The notes under the pieces are model-generated. The model ran no database searches, was not told the DNA's origin, and worked only from the letters and a program-made list of their open reading frames with translations. Shown piece after piece: positions 14,210 to 19,371 of a DNA stretch of 19,371 nucleotides; position 1 is the stretch's first letter, and each line of letters opens with the position of its first letter. The position numbers and the translations under genes are program-made. The DNA lies in assembly GCA_035526585.1 (NCBI GenBank), contig DATLCC010000089.1, positions 1-19,371 on the forward strand, read 5' to 3'. Origin of the DNA: JAJPHT01 sp035526585 (GTDB taxonomy: Archaea > Thermoplasmatota > SW-10-69-26 > JACQPN01 > JAJPHT01).

Positions 14210-14240
14210 ACCGTCGGCGCGAGGATGCCGATGGATCCCA

Positions 14241-14417
14241 TCAGTCGTCGCGGAAGGACTCTTTGATATCGGTGCCGACGTCCTTGAGGTCTCCCTTGAC
14301 CTGCTGGCCGTGCCCCTTGAGCTTCTGGCTCTCGTTGCCGGTCGCTCCGCCGACGACCTCGTTCGTCTTGCCCTTGATCTTGTCCTTGGCGTTGTCGATA
14401 CGTTCTCCAACGGTCAT
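14241..14417 (-). CDS. CsbD-like stress protein (58 aa)
   Basis: The 58-residue, highly charged product matches the CsbD family: IDNAKDKIKGKTNEVVGG near the N-terminus, then SQKLKGHGQQVKGDLKDVG. CsbD proteins are small stress-induced bacterial proteins of unknown mechanism, common in bacteria and occasional in archaea. The length equals the usual family length. The ATG at 14417 has no Shine-Dalgarno match, but CCTATGC centred near 14445 lies about 27 nt upstream and could be a TATA box for a leaderless transcript. It is 46 nt downstream of the TerB-like gene, so readthrough from that operon is also possible. Confidence 0.88.
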   Translation of the reverse strand: MTVGERIDNAKDKIKGKTNEVVGGATGNESQKLKGHGQQVKGDLKDVGTDIKESFRDD

Positions 14418-14463
14418 GGAGCAGAGGATGCGCGTCTCCGGCATAGGCGCGTTGGCCCGGTCG

Positions 14464-14856
14464 TCACTGGCGGACGATGTCGAACGCCGTCGCGAGCCGG
14501 GCAAGGTAGCGCTCCTCCGCCGGCAGGATCTCGTGGTCGGCGGCGATGATCTCGGAGACGGCGCGGAAGGCGCGCACCTTGAGCTCGATCGTGAGCGAGG
14601 CGACGCACGCTTCGAGGAAGGCGTGCTCTCCCTGCCGGGCGAGCGCGGCCTTGACCTCGGGCAGCCGCTCGCGCACGTCGCGCGGGAGGATGTCGAGATG
14701 CGGAACGCCCAGCGCCTGGAGCTCGGCCTCGCGGACCTCGGCCCGCACGACCTTGCCATCCGCAAGGATCGCCCCGACGAGGACGCCCAGAAGCGCGTCG
14801 CGCGTCGTGAGCAGCGTGTCCGGCACGAGCCACGCGAGCGCGGCGCGCGCCTTCAA
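14464..14856 (-). CDS. TerB-like domain protein (130 aa)
   Basis: The helical product carries the two acidic loops typical of TerB/DjlA-type domains: GAILADGKVVRAEVREAEL near 28-46, and AADHEILPAEERYLARLATAF near the C-terminus. In between lies a third helical segment, AFLEACVASLTIELKVRAFR. TerB domains bind divalent metal and occur in tellurite- and phage-resistance loci and in general stress proteins; a specific role cannot be assigned. The first start after the ArsR stop is TTG at 14856. AAGGAG directly abuts it, which is too close for a normal ribosome-binding site, so the true start is uncertain. It lies 18 nt after the ArsR gene and probably belongs to the SRPBCC-ArsR operon. Confidence 0.75.
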   Translation of the reverse strand: MKARAALAWLVPDTLLTTRDALLGVLVGAILADGKVVRAEVREAELQALGVPHLDILPRDVRERLPEVKAALARQGEHAFLEACVASLTIELKVRAFRAVSEIIAADHEILPAEERYLARLATAFDIVRQ

Positions 14857-14874
14857 CTCCTTGCCGAGAGCGTG

Positions 14875-15219
14875 TCACTTCTCGCGCGCGAGGTGGTCGC
14901 TAAGCCGCGCGAGCCCCTCGCGCAGGAACGCGTCGAGCGCCTGCACGCGCGCCGCGGCCTCGCGCAGCGGCCCATGCTCGACCGCGTAGAAGCGCTCACG
15001 CCCGTCGGCGCGCACGCGCACGAGGCCCGCCTCGCGCAGCACGCGCAGGTGCTTGGAGATGGTGGGACGCGCGGAGTCGAACGCGCCCGCGATCTCGCCC
15101 GCCGTGAGCTCGCCCGCGCCCAGCATGCGCACGATATGCTGGCGCGTGGGGTCCGCGAGCGCGCGCAGCACGCGCGGGTCCGCGTCGGCGAAGGCGCGCG
15201 TGCGTACCGCGCGCGGCAT
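14875..15219 (-). CDS. ArsR-family winged-helix transcriptional regulator (114 aa)
   Basis: The protein matches the ArsR fold. Residues about 15-80 read RVLRALADPTRQHIVRMLGA, then ELTAGEIAGAFDSARPTISKHLRVLREAGLVRVRADGRERFYAV, with the recognition helix at PTISKHLRVLREAGL. A helical dimerisation tail follows. No metal-binding cysteines are seen, so it is an SdpR/YczG-like, non-metal type. The ATG at 15219 shares its first base with the SRPBCC stop codon (TGATG), so the two genes are translationally coupled. ArsR plus SRPBCC/AHSA1 pairs are widespread, and the regulator probably controls its own operon. Confidence 0.92.
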   Translation of the reverse strand: MPRAVRTRAFADADPRVLRALADPTRQHIVRMLGAGELTAGEIAGAFDSARPTISKHLRVLREAGLVRVRADGRERFYAVEHGPLREAAARVQALDAFLREGLARLSDHLAREK

Positions 15220-15716
15220 CAGGCACGCGCCTTGGCGGCGGCCCTCGAGGCTGCGCGCGTCTCGGCCTTGGTGGGCACGCGCCCTTCCCGCATGCGCGCG
15301 AGCACGTAGGGGATCGCGCGCGCCACCATGCCGCCCCAGCCGTTGTTCATCCCCGCGCGCATGAGCCACCCCTTCACGCCCATGAAGCCCGTGTGGCGGA
15401 AGCGCAGGCGCGTGCCGCTCGAGACGGGCTCGAGCTCGAAGATCACCTTCGTCGGGCCGTACTCGTCCTTGCCGTCGCCGAAGGCGAGGACGAAGCGACG
15501 CTCGGGAACGACCTCGAGGACTTCGCAATCCGTGATGCCGTTCCAGCCCACGATCTTCTTGGGCTTGTCGCGGAACTGGAAGCGGTGGCCCACGACCGGA
15601 TGCTGGAAGTCCGTGTCCATGAGCCACGCCGAGAGCGCCTCGCGCGTCGTGATCGCGCGCCAGACATCGGTGGGCGGGTAGGGGTAGGTGGCTTCGTGGA
15701 CGATGTCCTCCGTCAT
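15219..15716 (-). CDS. SRPBCC (AHSA1-like) domain protein (165 aa)
   Basis: The START/Bet v 1-like fold is recognisable from the N-terminal EATYPYPPTDVWRAITTREALSAWL, a hallmark of AHSA1-type SRPBCC proteins. Central beta strands follow (CEVLEVVPERRFVLAF, TKVIFELEPVSSGTRLRFRH), then a long C-terminal helix ending in an Ala/Arg-rich tail (ETRAASRAAAKARA). Such proteins bind hydrophobic ligands in a deep pocket; the ligand here is unknown. It is the first gene of the operon with ArsR and likely TerB. The ATG at 15716 fits the family start (MTEDIVHE). No clear promoter motif is visible upstream. Confidence 0.9.
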   Translation of the reverse strand: MTEDIVHEATYPYPPTDVWRAITTREALSAWLMDTDFQHPVVGHRFQFRDKPKKIVGWNGITDCEVLEVVPERRFVLAFGDGKDEYGPTKVIFELEPVSSGTRLRFRHTGFMGVKGWLMRAGMNNGWGGMVARAIPYVLARMREGRVPTKAETRAASRAAAKARA

Positions 15717-15782
15717 GGGACCCGCTACGCCGCGCGGGGCGAAAGCGTTGCCGCTTGGCTACGCATCATTCGGCTTCGCGCG

Positions 15783-16027
15783 TCAGTGCCCCTCGTGCAC
15801 CATGTAGATCTCGTCGGTCGGGTGCCCCGCTTCCTTGTGGACCGCCTTCGCGGCCTCGGCGTTGGGCGCCTCGGAGAGGCACCAGACCCTGCCACTCTTC
15901 TCATCGAGCCAGTAGGAGTGGAACTTCACTCCGTGCTCCCCTGGATCGCCAGGTCCTTCGCGTGCGCCTGCGCGAGCGCTTCCTTCGTGACTCCGGGCAG
16001 ATGATGGACGTCCATGAATCTCGGCAT
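15783..16027 (-). pseudogene. DUF4242-like small protein interrupted by a -1 frameshift
   Basis: From ATG 16027 the minus strand encodes MPRFMDVHHLPGVTKEALAQ and on to DLAIQ, matching the N-terminus of DUF4242 proteins (some bind nickel). It then runs into a premature TGA. In the next frame, the rest of the domain continues at once (GEHGVKFHSYWLDEKSGRVW, then EAPNAEAAKAVHKEAGHPTDEIYMVHEGH) to the stop at 15783. The two parts join if the G4 run at 15938-15941 had five G. The restored protein would be 81 residues, normal for the family. The cause may be a sequencing or assembly error in a homopolymer, a genuine recent mutation, or, less likely, programmed frameshifting. Both halves look well conserved, which argues for an error or a very recent event. 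Confidence 0.82.
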
Positions 16028-16140
16028 TGGTTTCCCGCAGGACCAAGGCGCATGCGATGCATCACCGTATGCACTCCACAGCGGCCAGCGGAGAGCGAGC
16101 ACACAAGCGGCGGCCCGCCCATCGCCGCGCGAAGCTGTCC

Positions 16141-16515
16141 ATGCGCCCGCTCCTCCTTCTTGTGCCGCTCGCCCTCCTCGCGCCCGCGCTCGCGCCCCCC
16201 GCAGCGGCGGGTGTGTGCGCCGAGCTCGTCTGCGTCGGCTACACCGTCGTCTCGAGCGACTGCCGCGTCGGCGCGATCGAGGTGAACGGCGTCTTCATCC
16301 GCGACCCTGCCGGCGGCGGCTTCCTCATCGGCGAGGTCTGGTGGCGCGTCTGCGGCGACGGCTACACCTCGTCGGGGCACTCGATCGAGGCGCTCTCGCA
16401 GGGGTGGTACGACATGACGTGGAACGGCGAGCGCTCGTGCAGCGTCTCGACCTCCGCCGCCTCGGTGCCGACGGACTGCGCGCTGGGGCCGCCGTCATTG
16501 CCGATCCTCGTGTGA
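16141..16515 (+). CDS. Small secreted cysteine-rich protein (124 aa)
   Basis: The product starts with a clear signal peptide (MRPLLLLVPLALLAPALAPP, then AAAG with likely cleavage after AAA). The mature part has six cysteines (VCAELVC, SDCRVG, WRVCGDG, RSCSVS and TDCALG), enough for three disulfides, and is otherwise neutral and rich in Gly/Ser. I know no family match. The ATG at 16141 is chosen because it starts the signal peptide; the frame is open upstream but reads as unlikely basic sequence. No lipobox is present, so it should be released or attached by other means. It converges with the small minus-strand membrane gene that ends 21 nt later. Confidence 0.72.
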   Translation: MRPLLLLVPLALLAPALAPPAAAGVCAELVCVGYTVVSSDCRVGAIEVNGVFIRDPAGGGFLIGEVWWRVCGDGYTSSGHSIEALSQGWYDMTWNGERSCSVSTSAASVPTDCALGPPSLPILV

Positions 16516-16535
16516 GGGCGCCAGGGCGGCGAGGC

Positions 16536-16883
16536 TCACGGTCCGGCCCGGGCGGCGCGCCGCTCGCCACGCCCGCGCTCGAGGAAGAGGACCGTCGCAA
16601 GGCCGCCCCACGCGGCGATCACCAGGCAGACGCTCCCGGTGACGTCGGTCCCCCAGCGACGCGCGAGGCCGACGAGGGCCAGGGCGCCCCAGGCGAGAAG
16701 CCCGAAGGCCCCCGCCAACGCGCCGGCCACAAGGCGCCCCGTCCAGTAGGAGAACCGGTCGGGCCGAGGCGCGGCGCGAGCGCGTCGGCTGCCAGGGGGC
16801 GACGGGCGCGTGCGGTCGAGGAAGAGGGAGTGGACGAACCAGGGGCCGAAGCCGATCGCGATCGCGAGGAGGACGGGGTCCAC
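16536..16883 (-). CDS. Small membrane protein (115 aa, about three helices)
   Basis: The product has three hydrophobic stretches: VLLAIAIGFGPWFVHSLFL near the N-terminus, LVAGALAGAFGLLAWGALAL and VCLVIAAWGGLATVLFL. They are separated by basic loops (RRARAAPRPDR) and followed by a basic C-terminal tail (ERGRGERRAARAG). No family is recognised. The start is GTG at 16883, which gives VDPVLLAIAI; upstream codons read as low-complexity. GTTCTTGA about 27 nt upstream is a weak TATA-like candidate. It is divergent from the lipoprotein gene at 17018. Confidence 0.62.
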   Translation of the reverse strand: MDPVLLAIAIGFGPWFVHSLFLDRTRPSPPGSRRARAAPRPDRFSYWTGRLVAGALAGAFGLLAWGALALVGLARRWGTDVTGSVCLVIAAWGGLATVLFLERGRGERRAARAGP

Positions 16884-16988
16884 GCGCGGATGTCCGCGTC
16901 GCCCGTCAAGAACGCTGCGGCTTGGTGGCGCCCACGAGCGCGACCAGAGCCGGACCGGACATGTACGTACGCCCGCCAAGGGAAGTAG

Positions 16989-17004
16989 CAGCGAGCGCTC
17001 GCTG
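16989..17004. repeat. 16-bp perfect palindrome just upstream of a lipoprotein gene
   Basis: CAGCGAGCGCTCGCTG is its own reverse complement and ends 13 nt before the ATG at 17018. It could be an operator for the small lipoprotein gene. A palindrome of this length is not rare by chance in GC-rich DNA. Confidence 0.4.
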
Positions 17005-17017
17005 GGCTGGAATCACC

Positions 17018-17416
17018 ATGACGTCCACTCCCCGCTATTCCACGCGTCTCATCATCGCGCTCGTCTGCGTCACGCTCCTCGCCGGCTGCATCGGCGCGAA
17101 GGGAGAGGTCGAGACGAAGTCCATCAACCTCGCCTACGACGGCGACCAGTCCGGCAGCCACCAGATCACCGGCGCGTGCGACTCGGAAGGCACGCTCACC
17201 GGCTCGGGCAAGATCACCGACGGCAGCGTGCGCGTCCAGGTCTTCGACGGGTCGGGCAACTCGCGCTTCGACAAGACGTACACGACCGACTTCACGCTCG
17301 CGAGCCAGGAGATCTCCGGCGCGTCGGGCACCTGGAAGATCACCGGCGAGCGCTCGGGCGACGACCTCGTAGGCGACCAGTTCCAGGGCAGCTACACCGT
17401 CACGCAGCGCTGCTAA
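17018..17416 (+). CDS. Small secreted lipoprotein (132 aa)
   Basis: A basic N-terminus (MTSTPRYSTR), a hydrophobic core and the lipobox LLAGC (Cys24) show an exported lipoprotein. The mature part, rich in Gly, Ser, Thr and Asp, looks like a single beta-sandwich domain: GSHQITGACDSEGTLTGSGK, VRVQVFDGSGNSRFDKTY, then SGASGTWKITGERSGDD. Two further cysteines (in GACDSEG and the C-terminal RC) may pair. No family is recognised. The ATG at 17018 is chosen for the signal peptide. Its TAA stop overlaps the TAG stop of the opposite-strand HTH_10 gene. Confidence 0.76.
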   Translation: MTSTPRYSTRLIIALVCVTLLAGCIGAKGEVETKSINLAYDGDQSGSHQITGACDSEGTLTGSGKITDGSVRVQVFDGSGNSRFDKTYTTDFTLASQEISGASGTWKITGERSGDDLVGDQFQGSYTVTQRC

Positions 17417-18081
17417 GGCATCTTCGAGCGCGGCTCGGCGGGATCCTGCCACCGCGAGCGCGACAGCGAATCCACGTAGTTCGTGATGATGAGCGACTCG
17501 CCGCGGCGCAGGAGCTCCGAGACGCCGCCCACGCTGAGCTTCAGCTTCTCCGCGATCTCGCGGAGGTTCAGCTTGTGCGGCGTCTCGTAGTAGCCCAGGG
17601 CGACCGCGAGCGCGAGCACCTCGAGCTGGCGCGGCGTGAGCTTCACGCGGTCCTGGCTCTGGTCGACGTGGCGCTGGCGCACCTGCTCGTCCACCTGGAG
17701 CGCCTCGACGAAGCGGTCGACGCGCTCCTGCGAGTCCTCGACGAAGACCGAGGCCGATCCTTCGGGCGTGAGCTCGAGGAAGAGCACGAGCACGTCCGCG
17801 AGCATCTTCGCCCACGCGACGGGAAGCACGTCGAAGCGCGCGCGCAGGATCCGCGGCGAGAGGCCGGGATCCACGTTGATCTCGCCCCGCGTGTACGGGC
17901 GCAGCCAGCGCGCGACCTGCGCGGGCTTCCCGGGCGCGGAGAGCGCGACGAGGAGCCAGTGGTCCCCGACGGGCAGGAACGTGAGATGCACGTTGCACGG
18001 CGGGATCGTGAAGCCCAGGACCGAGCCAGGCAGGTCCACGCGGCGCGCCACGAGCGGGGTCAGATCACCGGCCACGCTCAC
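17413..18081 (-). CDS. HTH_10 (bat-like) transcriptional regulator, second paralogue
   Basis: The C-terminal region (about 147-203: KLTPRQLEVLALAVALGYYE, then HKLNLREIAEKLKLSVGGVSELLRRGE) is an HTH_10 domain. The N-terminal 140 residues share landmarks with the HTH_10 protein at 5828-6547 (LRARFDVLPVAWAKMLADV, LELTPEGSASVFV), so the two are paralogues with the same sensor-domain architecture. They are clearly diverged, so not a recent duplication. The start is GTG at 18081, though a GTG two codons later is equally possible. No kinase or sensor gene is adjacent; it sits among small membrane and lipoprotein genes, one of which it may regulate. Confidence 0.9.
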   Translation of the reverse strand: MSVAGDLTPLVARRVDLPGSVLGFTIPPCNVHLTFLPVGDHWLLVALSAPGKPAQVARWLRPYTRGEINVDPGLSPRILRARFDVLPVAWAKMLADVLVLFLELTPEGSASVFVEDSQERVDRFVEALQVDEQVRQRHVDQSQDRVKLTPRQLEVLALAVALGYYETPHKLNLREIAEKLKLSVGGVSELLRRGESLIITNYVDSLSRSRWQDPAEPRSKMP

Positions 18082-18194
18082 GCACCACCGAGCTTTGGGG
18101 GCGCGGCGAGGAGGACGCGGGCCATCGCGCGCTCTATCGTTCCCGCGTGCTTCAAGCTGGCGCCGCGCGATGGCGGCCGGGGCGTGCCCGGCGC

Positions 18195-18587
18195 ATGACG
18201 GACGTGTCGATGCGGATCGCGGCGGCGCTCGCCGCGCTCGATGGGCTCGGCTTCGGCATCCCGTGCATCCTCGTCATGCGGAGCCTCGCGAGCGGGAAGG
18301 GCGTGCTGATCTTCATGGGGTTCCCCACGTACGGGAACGGCCCCTTCGAGCGCGTGCTGGGCCTCAAGAGCAGCGTCGCGCTCCTCGGCGTCTTCCTCGC
18401 GGTGTGCGCGCTCGAGCTCGTCGCAGCCGCGCTGCTGTGGCAAGGCTCGCGCGCGGGCGCGACGCTCGCGCTCGCGCTCGTGCCGATCGGCGCCGTGTTC
18501 TGGTGGGGCTTCGCGCTCCCGATCCCGCCGCTCCTCGCGCTCGCGCGGAGCGTGCTCGTCGTTCGCGCGTGGTCCGCGCTCGGGTGA
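18195..18587 (+). CDS. Hypothetical membrane protein (130 aa)
   Basis: The product appears to have four hydrophobic segments: IAAALAALDGLGFGIPCILVM, VALLGVFLAVCALELVAAAL, ATLALALVPIGAVFWWGFAL and PPLLALARSVLVV. A polar loop (GFPTYGNGPFERVLGLK) lies after the first. I recognise no family. The ATG at 18195 is chosen; an upstream in-frame GTG at 18147 would add a basic leader. It is divergent from the second HTH_10 gene and could be regulated by it, but this is only positional. Confidence 0.68.
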   Translation: MTDVSMRIAAALAALDGLGFGIPCILVMRSLASGKGVLIFMGFPTYGNGPFERVLGLKSSVALLGVFLAVCALELVAAALLWQGSRAGATLALALVPIGAVFWWGFALPIPPLLALARSVLVVRAWSALG

Positions 18588-18639
18588 GGCGCACGGAGCG
18601 CGGCTACGATGCCTTAAGGCTGACCAGAATGCAGAGAGG

Positions 18640-18673
18640 AAATGAAAAAGAAAGGCGGGGCGCGAAGCGCCCC
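18640..18673 (-). terminator. Hairpin plus T-rich tract terminating EF-1alpha transcription
   Basis: GGGGCGC (18657-18663) and GCGCCCC (18667-18673) form a perfect 7-bp stem with a 3-nt loop. On the minus strand it is followed by GCCTTTCTTTTTCATTTCC, a clear T-rich tract in GC-rich surroundings. This fits archaeal termination at oligo-T, with the hairpin as an additional element. Confidence 0.65.
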
Positions 18674-18695
18674 GTTCGCGCGGAACGCGAAGCGT

Positions 18696-18721
18696 TCAGC
18701 GCTCTTCGATGTCGAGGCAGA
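18696..18721. repeat. 26-bp direct repeat, copy 1 (displaced end of the EF-1alpha gene)
   Basis: These 26 bases are identical to 18787-18812, which encode the last codons and stop of EF-1alpha. The copy lies 91 bp downstream on the minus strand and outside the gene. In frame it would still read CLDIEER-stop. Confidence 0.9.
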
Positions 18722-18770
18722 CTTGCGCCGAACGCTGACGCGGTCGTCGCGTCTGTCTTGATATCTCGAT

Positions 18771-18792
18771 CGCTGAGCCTGCGGGCTCAGCG
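18771..18792 (-). terminator. Perfect 9-bp hairpin at the EF-1alpha stop codon
   Basis: CGCTGAGCC (18771-18779) pairs exactly with GGCTCAGCG (18784-18792) across a 4-nt loop and overlaps the EF-1alpha stop codon. No T-tract follows on the minus strand, so it may act in mRNA 3'-end stability rather than termination. Confidence 0.45.
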
Positions 18793-18812
18793 CTCTTCGA
18801 TGTCGAGGCAGA
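18787..18812. repeat. 26-bp direct repeat, copy 2 (within the EF-1alpha gene)
   Basis: This copy holds the stop codon and final codons of EF-1alpha (CLDIEER), and matches 18696-18721 at every base. Confidence 0.9.
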
Positions 18813-19371
18813 GACCAGCGGCCACCGTCGTACCCATGTCACGGATAGCAAAGCGCGACATGTGGGGGATGTCCTTGGAGCGCTCGATCGCGAGGGGGCG
18901 CGTCGGGCGGATCTTCACGATCGCGATGTCTCCGGTCTTGAGGAACTGGGGGTTCTCCTCCTTGACCTGGCCGGTCTTGGGGTCCAGCTTCTTGAGGAGC
19001 TCTTCGAAGGTGCACGCGATCTGCGCCGTGTGGATGTGGAACACGGGCGTGTAGCCGGCGGCGATGACCGACGGGTGCTGCAGAACGGCGACCTGCGCGG
19101 TGAAGCTCTTCGCGACCTTCGGGGGCGTGGCGGAGTGGCCGGCCACGTCGCCGCGGCGGATGTCCTTCTTGCCGATGCCACGGACGTTGAAGCCGACGTT
19201 GTCGCCGGGGAGCGCCTGGGGGTGCGTCTCGTGGTGCATCTCGATGGTCTTGCACTCGCCGGTGACGCCGGAGGGCTCGAAGACGAGGGTGTCGTTGACC
19301 TTCAGGACGCCCGTCTCGATGCGGCCCACGGGGACCGTGCCGATGCCGGTGATGGAGTAGACGTCCTGCAC
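18787..19371 (-). CDS. Elongation factor 1-alpha (aEF-1A), C-terminal part, cut by the right edge
   Basis: EF-1alpha delivers aminoacyl-tRNA to the ribosome as a GTPase. The 194 residues here cover domains II and III. Domain II begins with QDVYSITGIGTVPVGRIETG, followed by PGDNVGFNVRGIGKKDIRRG. Domain III contains HPSVIAAGYTPVFHIHTAQ, GDIAIVKIRPTRPLAIE and MSRFAIRDMGTTVAAG, ending in LCLDIEER. These are archaeal/eukaryotic signatures, not bacterial EF-Tu. The GTPase domain lies beyond the right edge; the frame is open to base 19371, where a GTG encodes an internal Val rather than the start. The 3' end carries a hairpin over the stop codon and has a 26-bp copy of its last codons downstream. 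Confidence 0.97.
   Translation of the reverse strand: MQDVYSITGIGTVPVGRIETGVLKVNDTLVFEPSGVTGECKTIEMHHETHPQALPGDNVGFNVRGIGKKDIRRGDVAGHSATPPKVAKSFTAQVAVLQHPSVIAAGYTPVFHIHTAQIACTFEELLKKLDPKTGQVKEENPQFLKTGDIAIVKIRPTRPLAIERSKDIPHMSRFAIRDMGTTVAAGLCLDIEER

Larger units (their letters stand above)
18588..18786. other. Intergenic region between convergent genes: hairpins and a displaced repeat of the EF-1alpha 3' end
   Basis: This 199-nt stretch lies downstream of the EF-1alpha gene on the minus strand and of the membrane protein gene on the plus strand. It contains the terminator-like hairpin with T-tract (18640-18673), a second small GCGTT/AACGC hairpin near 18682-18696, and a 26-bp copy of the EF-1alpha 3' end (18696-18721). 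No gene is seen. Confidence 0.6.

Noticed and set aside
14068..15309. A plus-strand open frame of 413 codons over the CsbD-TerB-ArsR region
   Set aside because: It is antisense to three recognisable genes and is compositionally a shadow frame.

Overview
The window is GC-rich (by eye about two thirds G+C) chromosomal DNA from an archaeon. The clearest marker is the right-edge gene, an archaeal/eukaryotic-type elongation factor 1-alpha rather than a bacterial EF-Tu. Two regulators with the bat-like HTH_10 DNA-binding domain, TATA-like boxes about 26-30 nt upstream of several start codons, and frequent GTG/TTG starts agree with this. Together with oxidative TCA-cycle enzymes and bacterial-looking CheB-CheR, CsbD and TerB genes, they suggest a high-GC euryarchaeal or Thermoplasmatota-like lineage. 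That placement is an inference, not a demonstrated fact. No rRNA, tRNA, CRISPR array or transposase was recognised.

Layout, left to right. (1) 1-4027 is a carbon-metabolism block: the C-terminal part of a mitochondrial-type aconitase, a small possible zinc protein, two unrecognised minus-strand genes, and an NADP-type isocitrate dehydrogenase with an unusual Lys/Ala-rich, histone-H1-like C-terminal tail. (2) 4061-5347 is a secreted Asp-box (sialidase-like fold) lipoprotein. (3) 5431-9829 is a signalling block with no visible histidine kinase ATPase or receiver domain: an 89-residue stand-alone HisKA-like helix-pair protein, an HTH_10 regulator translationally coupled to a CheB-CheR-PAS-coil-PAS fusion, and a double-PAS protein. 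(4) 9875-12155 is an LVIVD-repeat lipoprotein followed closely by a multi-spanning membrane protein. (5) 12156-14240 holds a long inverted repeat, a DEAD-box RNA helicase with a DbpA/CsdA-type RNA-binding tail and a probable long 5' leader, and a strong hairpin. (6) 14241-16027 is a minus-strand stress/regulation block: CsbD-like, TerB-like, ArsR, SRPBCC, and a DUF4242-like gene broken by a one-base shift. (7) 16141-18587 holds small secreted or membrane proteins and a second HTH_10 regulator. (8) 18588-19371 holds the 3' part of the EF-1alpha gene, a 26-bp repeat of its last codons about 90 bp downstream, and terminator-like hairpins.

Aconitase and isocitrate dehydrogenase perform consecutive steps from citrate to 2-oxoglutarate. 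SRPBCC and ArsR share a stop/start codon overlap, a common pairing. The most distinctive material is the kinase-less signalling block, the tailed isocitrate dehydrogenase, the frameshifted DUF4242 gene and the repeated EF-1alpha 3' end.
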